Positions 58,797 to 64,000 of a DNA stretch of 64,000 bases are shown in pieces. A program made the translations under genes and the position numbers. Position 1 is the stretch's first letter. The number at the start of each line of letters is the position of its first letter. Source of the stretch: Nocardioides allogilvus (GTDB lineage: Bacteria > Actinomycetota > Actinomycetes > Propionibacteriales > Nocardioidaceae); assembly GCF_003047285.1 (NCBI RefSeq), contig NZ_PZYX01000002.1, positions 310,001-374,000 of the forward strand, in the 5' to 3' direction. The notes below the pieces were generated by a model. It saw only the letters and a list, made by a program, of their open reading frames with translations, did no database searches and was not told where the DNA came from.

Positions 58797-61727
58797 GTGA
58801 TCGAACCCCTCATGAGCTCGGCGGCCCGGCACTCCGCCCGTGACCTGGTCGCGTCGGGGCTGCTCGACCTCGACTGGATCGGCGCCCAGCTCGGCACCCA
58901 GCCGACCACGGCCGAGGACGCCGCCCGCGCCGTCATCAACACCCCGGACATCTCCCCGCACCCGCTCTTCGAGGCGACCTGGCTGCCGGGCAAGGGCGTG
59001 TGGCAGGCCGGTGACCTGCCGCCGTCGCTCTGGTACGTCACCGAGGGCCCGCGTCGCAACCGGCTGGCCCCCCACCCGCTCATCAACACCGAGCGGATCC
59101 TCGAGGAGAACCCCGCCGCCCGCGACCACGAGTTCGGTCCGCTGGCCTGGTGGTCCGACCACGCGACGCGCGAGACACCGATGCCGGTCCGTCGCGGCTA
59201 CCCGCACCTGCAGTGGGGCGAGTTCCGCGACAACGCGCTGCGCGCCGCCCGCGAGTGGCAGGTGCTGTCCTACCTCGACGCCAACCCCGGCGCGCACCAG
59301 CACTCCCCCGACACTGCCGGCCCGGTTGTCACCGTGCTGATGAGCGCCCAGGACGTCGGCCCGCTCCTCGAGCCGACGATCGCGGCCCTCCAGGACCAGA
59401 CCCTCGACCAGTGGGAGCTGCTCGTCCTCGACCGCGGCTCCATCGACGCCACCAGCAGCGTGGCGACCGAGGCCGCCACCCGCGATCCCCGGGTCCGGGT
59501 CGTGCTCGGCTCCCGCACCCAGCTCGGTCGCACCCTCAACCGCGGCATCCAGCGCGCCCGCGGCGAGTTCCTCGCCTTCCTCGAGCCCGGTCACCTCTGG
59601 CATCCCGAGTTCCTGGCGCGCGGCGTCGGCGTGCTCCGAGCCGGCGACCGCTCCGCCGTCCATGCGTTCGCCGGCCCCGACACCCGGCTGTCGGGCGAGC
59701 TCGTCACGCCGTCCCAGTTCGACCTGGGGACGACGTTGGTACGCCGTACGACCCTCGAGGAGGTCGGGACCTTCGACGAGGGCGAGTCGGAGGAGACCGT
59801 CACGACCTTCGTCGAGCGGCTCCGCTCGTCGCAGATCGTCGGCTGGGCCAACCCGCTCGTCCTCGTGCGTGGCGTCACCGCGGACGCTCCCACCACCGTC
59901 AACTGGGAGGCTGCCCAGGCCACCGCGCGCGTCGCGGGGCGCACCAGCATCGTGCTGCCGATGGGCCACGGCTCCCGTGGCACCGTCGACTGGCTGCTCG
60001 CCGGGCAGCCGGACGTCGAGGTCGTCGTGGTCGCGACCCGGGACCGCCGCGGACCGCACCTCCTGACCTCGGCGCTGGCCGGCCTCCTGCCCGCGGTCAC
60101 CAGCATCTCGGTGCCGGCCGGCACCCGGATCTCGGCGGCGACCAACATCGGGATCGCGCACACCACCGGCGACCGCGTCGTCCTCCTCCGCCCGGAGGCC
60201 CAGCCCGCGCCCGAGCTCCTGGCGCGCCTCGCCGAGACCCTCGCCGATCCCGACGTCGCCGTGGCCCAGCCACTGGTGCTCGACCGTCGGGGACTGATCA
60301 TCTCCGCCGGCGCCGGGTTCCCGAAGAACGACGGCCGCCTCGGACTCCTGTTCGCCGGTCACCCGTCCTCCGACGCACGCCGGCTCGGCGAGACCGAGAT
60401 CCCGGCGCCCGCCGCCCCCATGGTGGCGCTGCGCGCCGATGCCCTGCTGGCGCTGCACGGGCTCGACACCACCTTCCCCGACGTCCTGGCCGAGACCGAC
60501 CTGGGGCTGCGCGCAGCCGCCACGGGCGTCGGGCGCAGCGTGCTGGTGCCCGACGTGAGCGTCACCTCGCGCACGGCCTACGCCGAGCCCGCCGACCTCA
60601 AGATGGCGATGGCTGCGCTGCGCTCGCGCCGGCACACGATCCCCGAGGACCACACCGGCGAACTGTGGCTCTCCACCGGGTTCGAGGTCACCGGGATCCG
60701 CACCCAGCGCGTGTCCGCCGACCCCGACGACCCCGACTCCGACTCCGTCCTGCTGCAGCAGCAGGTCGTCCGCCACGTGCGCGGCATCGACGAGCACCCA
60801 CCGCGCCTGCGCTGGACGATCGACACCGCGGCGCCGGCCGGACCGCGCGGCGAGCGCTGGGGCGACACACACTTCGCCCGTTCCCTCGGGGCTGCCCTCG
60901 AGCGCAGCGGTCAGGACGTCTCGGTCGACTCCCGTGACGCACGGCACCGGTCCTCGCGCGAGCACGACGACGTCGTGCTGGTGCTGCGTGGTCTCGATCT
61001 GGTCGAGCCGCACCCGACCGCGCTCAACATGCAGTGGATCATCAGCCACCCCGACCTGGTCTCACTGACCGAGCTCAAGTCCTTCGACCTCGTCTACGCC
61101 GCCAGCCTCAGCTGGCCCGCTCAGGTGCGCCGCGAGTGGGGCCTCCCGGTGGAGCCGCTGCTGCAGTGCACCGACCCGCGCTTCTTCAACCCCGACCGGG
61201 GCGTCCCGGACACCGGCCCGGCCGTGCTGTTCGTCGGCAACTCGCGCGGCGTCTTCCGCCAGGCGGTCCGCACCGCCCTGTCCGCCGAGGCCGACCTGAC
61301 GGTGCACGGCGCCGACTGGGACGAGTTCCTCGACCCTGCGGCGGTCGCGTCGTCCGGCGTGCCCAACGACGAGGTCGGGGCGCTGTATGCCTCCGCCGGT
61401 GTCGTCCTCAACGACCACCACGTCGACATGCGCCGCGACAGCTTCCTGTCCAACCGGCTCTTCGACGCGGCTGCGTGTGGTGCCCGGATCGCCACCGACC
61501 CGGTCGCAGGCCTGCGGGAGACGTTCGGCGACCTGGTCCAGCCCTTCCACGACGAGAGCGACCTGGCGCGGCTGATCACGCCGCCGTACTCCGCCTTCCC
61601 CGACATCGAGACCCGCCGCGCTCAGGCGCTGCGGATCATCGCGGGGCACACCTTCGACCAGCGCGCCGAGCGACTGGTCAAGGACGCCGTCACCGCACTG
61701 CGTGATCGCGAGCGCGCCCGGCGCTGA
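58797..61727 (+). CDS. Multi-domain glycosyltransferase (GT2 region plus C-terminal GT-B-like)
   Basis: 976 residues. N-terminal ~170 residues unrecognised (FGPLAWWSDHATRETPMPVR). Residues ~175-290 are a GT2 domain (VVTVLMSAQDVGPLLEPTI; RGSIDATSSV; FLAFLEPGHLWHPEF). Residues ~370-610 are a second GT-A-like half (GIAHTTGDRVVLLRPEAQPAP; ETDLGLRAA). The end (~700-976) is GT-B/CgeB-like: MQWIISHPDLVS, VLFVGNSRGVFRQAV and NDHHVDMRRDSFLSNRLFDA. Start GTG 58797, 4 bases after the previous stop. It probably acts with its three neighbours on one polymer. Confidence 0.82.
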   Translation: MIEPLMSSAARHSARDLVASGLLDLDWIGAQLGTQPTTAEDAARAVINTPDISPHPLFEATWLPGKGVWQAGDLPPSLWYVTEGPRRNRLAPHPLINTERILEENPAARDHEFGPLAWWSDHATRETPMPVRRGYPHLQWGEFRDNALRAAREWQVLSYLDANPGAHQHSPDTAGPVVTVLMSAQDVGPLLEPTIAALQDQTLDQWELLVLDRGSIDATSSVATEAATRDPRVRVVLGSRTQLGRTLNRGIQRARGEFLAFLEPGHLWHPEFLARGVGVLRAGDRSAVHAFAGPDTRLSGELVTPSQFDLGTTLVRRTTLEEVGTFDEGESEETVTTFVERLRSSQIVGWANPLVLVRGVTADAPTTVNWEAAQATARVAGRTSIVLPMGHGSRGTVDWLLAGQPDVEVVVVATRDRRGPHLLTSALAGLLPAVTSISVPAGTRISAATNIGIAHTTGDRVVLLRPEAQPAPELLARLAETLADPDVAVAQPLVLDRRGLIISAGAGFPKNDGRLGLLFAGHPSSDARRLGETEIPAPAAPMVALRADALLALHGLDTTFPDVLAETDLGLRAAATGVGRSVLVPDVSVTSRTAYAEPADLKMAMAALRSRRHTIPEDHTGELWLSTGFEVTGIRTQRVSADPDDPDSDSVLLQQQVVRHVRGIDEHPPRLRWTIDTAAPAGPRGERWGDTHFARSLGAALERSGQDVSVDSRDARHRSSREHDDVVLVLRGLDLVEPHPTALNMQWIISHPDLVSLTELKSFDLVYAASLSWPAQVRREWGLPVEPLLQCTDPRFFNPDRGVPDTGPAVLFVGNSRGVFRQAVRTALSAEADLTVHGADWDEFLDPAAVASSGVPNDEVGALYASAGVVLNDHHVDMRRDSFLSNRLFDAAACGARIATDPVAGLRETFGDLVQPFHDESDLARLITPPYSAFPDIETRRAQALRIIAGHTFDQRAERLVKDAVTALRDRERARR

Positions 61728-61782
61728 GGCGGTTCAGCCGCCGCCACGGAGTGATCCGGGGCCGGAGAGTCGCTGAGGTTGT

Positions 61783-62913
61783 TCAGCCGCCGAGGAGTGC
61801 GTCGACGAACGCGCCAGCGTCGAACGGCGCGAGGTCGTCGGCGCCCTCGCCGAGACCGACGAGCTTGACCGGGACGCCGAGCTCGCGCTGCACCGCGACG
61901 ACGATGCCGCCCTTGGCCGACCCGTCGAGCTTGGTGAGCACGATGCCGGTCACGTCGACGATCTCGCTGAAGACGCGAGCCTGGATCATGCCGTTCTGGC
62001 CGGTGGTGGCGTCGAGGACGAGCAGCACCTCGGTCACGGGCGCCTGCTTCTCGATGACCCGCTTGACCTTGCCGAGCTCGTCCATGAGGCCGGCCTTGTT
62101 CTGCAGGCGTCCGGCCGTGTCGACGATGACGGTGTCCACGCCCTGCTCGACGCCCTGCTTGACGGCCTCGAAGGCGACGCTGGCGGGGTCGGAGCCCTCG
62201 GGGCCGCGGACGACGTCGACGCCGACCCGCTCGCCCCACGTGGCGAGCTGCTCGACGGCCGCGGCACGGAACGTGTCGGCCGCGCCGAGGGTTACCGTGA
62301 GGTCCTCCGAGACGAGGATGCGGGCGAGCTTGCCGACGGTGGTGGTCTTGCCGGCCCCGTTGACGCCGACGACCAGCACGACGCCGGGCTGGCCGTCCGC
62401 ACCGCTCACCTGCAGGCGACGGTCCATGGTCGGGTCGACGAGCTCGAGCAGCTCCTCGCGGAGCACGGCGCGGGCGTCGACGACCTGGCCGCCCTCGACG
62501 CGCAGACGGGTCCGCAGGCGCTCGACCAGCTGGGTGGTGGGAGCGACGCCGATGTCGGCGGTCAGCAGGGTGTCCTCGATCGACTCCCAGGTGTCCTCGT
62601 CGAGGCGGTCGCGGCTCAGCAGGGCGAGCAGGCCGCGGCCCAGAGTGCCCTGGGAGCCCGCGAGGCGCTGGCGCAGCCGGACGAGGCGTGAGGCCGTGCT
62701 CTCCGGCTTCTCGAGCGCCGGCCGCTCGGGTGCCGGGACCTCGGTCGGTGTCTCGACGTCCGCCTCGGTGGGCGGGGGTGCGATGACGTCGGTGCCGGCG
62801 CGCGGCACCGAGGGAGCCTTGCCGCGGCGGCCGGTCAGCAGGCCGACGAGCATCAGCACGCCGACGACGGCGATGCCGATGATCAGATAGAGCCAGTCAC
62901 CCAGGAAGTCCAT
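61783..62913 (-). CDS. ftsY: Signal recognition particle receptor FtsY
   Basis: 376 residues. N-terminal membrane helix (LYLIIGIAVVGVLMLVGLL), acidic A-domain linker, then NG domain: LVVGVNGAGKTTTVGKLARI (P-loop about 183-190), DTAGRLQNK, TKLDGSAKGG. The built-in membrane anchor is usual in actinobacterial FtsY. Start ATG 62913. Upstream of it is a 59-residue membrane protein and then the smc group. Convergent with the glycosyltransferase cluster. Confidence 0.97.
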   Translation of the reverse strand: MDFLGDWLYLIIGIAVVGVLMLVGLLTGRRGKAPSVPRAGTDVIAPPPTEADVETPTEVPAPERPALEKPESTASRLVRLRQRLAGSQGTLGRGLLALLSRDRLDEDTWESIEDTLLTADIGVAPTTQLVERLRTRLRVEGGQVVDARAVLREELLELVDPTMDRRLQVSGADGQPGVVLVVGVNGAGKTTTVGKLARILVSEDLTVTLGAADTFRAAAVEQLATWGERVGVDVVRGPEGSDPASVAFEAVKQGVEQGVDTVIVDTAGRLQNKAGLMDELGKVKRVIEKQAPVTEVLLVLDATTGQNGMIQARVFSEIVDVTGIVLTKLDGSAKGGIVVAVQRELGVPVKLVGLGEGADDLAPFDAGAFVDALLGG

Positions 62914-62958
62914 GGGCGCAATCCAATCACGCTGCCCACGACGGGGCTCAGGCGAGGA

Positions 62959-63138
62959 TCAGGCGCGGATGTCCTCGTGGTCGCCGATGGTCGGCAGCGA
63001 GTCGACGCCCTTGCGCATCGCGTCCCCGAGCTGCGGGACGACGGGCAGCTGCTGCCCCCGGTGCGGGTAGGCGACGTACAGGACGACCGCCGCCGAGACG
63101 ACGAGGACGAGCAGCATCATGAGGACGAACGCCAGCAT
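62959..63138 (-). CDS. 59-residue single-pass membrane protein
   Basis: MLAFVLMMLLVLVVSAAVVL is one N-terminal membrane helix, followed by a short basic/hydrophilic tail (YVAYPHRGQQLPVVPQL, GDAMRKGVDSLPTIGDHEDI). ATG 63138 with GGGAG 9 bases upstream. No family known to me; conserved-looking composition and position just before ftsY suggest a genuine gene. It could assist membrane targeting. Confidence 0.6.
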   Translation of the reverse strand: MLAFVLMMLLVLVVSAAVVLYVAYPHRGQQLPVVPQLGDAMRKGVDSLPTIGDHEDIRA

Positions 63139-63308
63139 GTGGTTCAACTCCCGAGGTGTTGTGCACGTGCCTACACCGTGGCACAAGGGCCGCGCGGAGC
63201 GCGATTCAAGACCCCCCTCTGCGGTGTGTCGCCCACCACATCGGTCGTGCCCGGCGGTGCGTGACCCACCTTGTCGTACGGCGACCTGTGGCTCACCCGC
63301 CGCGGTGC

Positions 63309-63752
63309 TCAGCGCAGCAACGGCTCCACGGCCGCGCGGATCACGTCGGGCATCGCCACGACCGGGCGGTTGCCGGCGCCGTGCTCGTTGTCGACGTAGA
63401 CGTGCACGAACCGGCCCTCGGCGGCCGCCTCGTCGGAGTCGCCCTGGAACAGCCCGATGCGGTAGACGATCGAGGAGTTGCCGACCTTGTCGACGACCAT
63501 CCCCATCTCGATCGGGTCGGGGAAGCCGATCTCGCGGAAGTAGCGGCACGACGTCTCGGCCACGACCCCGATCTGCGGCAGCGCCCGGACGTCGACCCCG
63601 GTCGCCTCGTAGAGGTGGGCGTTGACGGCCGTGTCGAAGAGCTCGTAGTAGGTCGCGTTGTTGAGGTGGCCGTAGGCGTCGTCGTCGCGCCAGCGCGTCG
63701 TCGCGGTGCGCCACGCGACGTAGTCGGCGCGGGTGGGGCGAGGGGCGCTCAT
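63309..63752 (-). CDS. Hot-dog fold acyl-CoA thioesterase
   Basis: 147 residues. [23 protein letters not shown] has the 4HBT-type active-site Asp/His-Asn-Asn region; [21 protein letters not shown] and [10 protein letters not shown] complete the fold. Probably hydrolyses acyl-CoA; substrate unknown. ATG 63752 overlaps the smc stop (ATGA). Confidence 0.9.
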   Translation of the reverse strand: MSAPRPTRADYVAWRTATTRWRDDDAYGHLNNATYYELFDTAVNAHLYEATGVDVRALPQIGVVAETSCRYFREIGFPDPIEMGMVVDKVGNSSIVYRIGLFQGDSDEAAAEGRFVHVYVDNEHGAGNRPVVAMPDVIRAAVEPLLR

Positions 63753-64000
63753 GCCGACTCCGCCCGCTCGAGGCGCTGGGAGATGACGGTGGTGACGCCG
63801 TCGCCGCGCATCGTGACGCCGTAGAGCGCGTCGCCGACCTCCATCGTGCGCTTCTGGTGGGTGATGACCAGCAGCTGGGAGTTCTCGCGCAGCTCCTCGT
63901 AGATCTCCAGCAGCCGTCCGAGGTTGGTGTCGTCGAGCGCCGCCTCGACCTCGTCGAGGATGTAGAACGGCGAGGGGCGGGCCTTGAACAGCGCGACCAG
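63749..64000 (-). CDS. smc: Chromosome segregation protein SMC (C-terminal end only)
   Basis: The last 83 residues of SMC, running in from the right edge. It shows the Walker B and D-loop ([15 protein letters not shown]) and the [20 protein letters not shown] switch segment, which bind ATP with the N-terminal Walker A of the same protein (outside the window). Condenses and aligns chromosomes with ScpAB. The partner ftsY is downstream, as in many bacteria. Confidence 0.93.
   Translation of the reverse strand: MVALFKARPSPFYILDEVEAALDDTNLGRLLEIYEELRENSQLLVITHQKRTMEVGDALYGVTMRGDGVTTVISQRLERAESA

Noticed and set aside
58737..61049. 770-codon minus-strand open frame under the last glycosyltransferase gene
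   Set aside because: Antisense shadow; the plus-strand frame has GT motifs and the correct codon-position GC pattern.
61728..61782. Short direct duplication (GCTGAGG..GTTCAGCCGCC, twice) between the glycosyltransferase and ftsY
   Set aside because: About 18 of 21 bases match and one copy is the ftsY 3' end; too short to call a repeat element, possibly a minor terminator.

Overview
The window is a high-GC, gene-dense, chromosomal housekeeping segment from an actinobacterium. Gene content and order (infB-ylxR-nusA-rimP, proS, ispG-rseP-dxr, cdsA-frr-pyrH-tsf-rpsB, xerC-dprA-comM-yraN, rnhB-lepB-rplS-trmD-rimM-khpA-rpsP, ffh-glnD-glnK-amt, ftsY-smc), a short NusA, DUF2469, the DUF4081-GNAT gene beside ispG and the GlnK/Amt/GlnD arrangement fit Propionibacteriales, most likely Nocardioides or a close relative. 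The genus is inference from gene content and style, not from a search. No rRNA, tRNA, CRISPR array, IS element or prophage was recognised.

Layout. 1-5188 (mostly minus): infB (cut at the left edge), ylxR, nusA and rimP, interrupted by an opposite-strand alpha/beta hydrolase. 5280-7498: a lipoprotein gene coupled to a DUF4439 ferritin-like gene through a 65-bp interspersed repeat, then a secreted M43 metalloprotease with a structured leader. 7499-13536: HAD hydrolase, proS, a secreted protein, DoxX, a GNAT and ispG. 13537-18214: rseP, dxr, a truncated acyl-CoA-synthetase-like protein and a secreted M1 peptidase, chained by 4-nt overlaps. 18401-23179: RIO kinase, LOG-family protein, small genes and a GT4 glycosyltransferase. 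23265-30540 (minus): rlmN, three small genes, cdsA, frr, pyrH, tsf and rpsB, with a strong terminator between tsf and pyrH. 30960-41195: a secreted M23 peptidase, then a long minus-strand run from rpsP down to xerC. 41369-47036: accessory genes (GNAT, secreted proteins, amidohydrolase, lysyl-oxidase-like protein, MFS, NYN). 47086-54504 (minus): ffh, glnD and two tandem amt-glnK pairs. 54716-61727 (plus): a four-gene glycosyltransferase cluster. 61783-64000 (minus): ftsY, a tiny membrane protein, a thioesterase and the 3' end of smc.

How it works together. The core is translation (IF-2, NusA, RimP, S2, EF-Ts, RRF, S16, L19, RimM, TrmD, ProRS, RlmN), protein targeting (Ffh, FtsY, LepB, RseP), isoprenoid precursor supply (Dxr, IspG), phospholipid synthesis (CdsA), UMP kinase and nitrogen sensing (GlnD, two GlnK, two Amt). 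The glycosyltransferase cluster probably builds a surface glycan.

Most unusual signals: (1) two copies, 51 kb apart and 60/65 identical, of a 65-bp element inserted exactly at ATGA stop/start junctions and carrying a 22-codon mini-ORF that preserves translational coupling, reminiscent of mycobacterial MIRUs; (2) two identical 18-bp palindromes 62 bp apart upstream of rimM-trmD; (3) perfect hairpins that enclose the ribosome-binding sites of infB and yraN; (4) a candidate GlnR operator before amt; (5) a TrmD-acetyltransferase fusion and an S2 protein with a C-terminal add-on domain.
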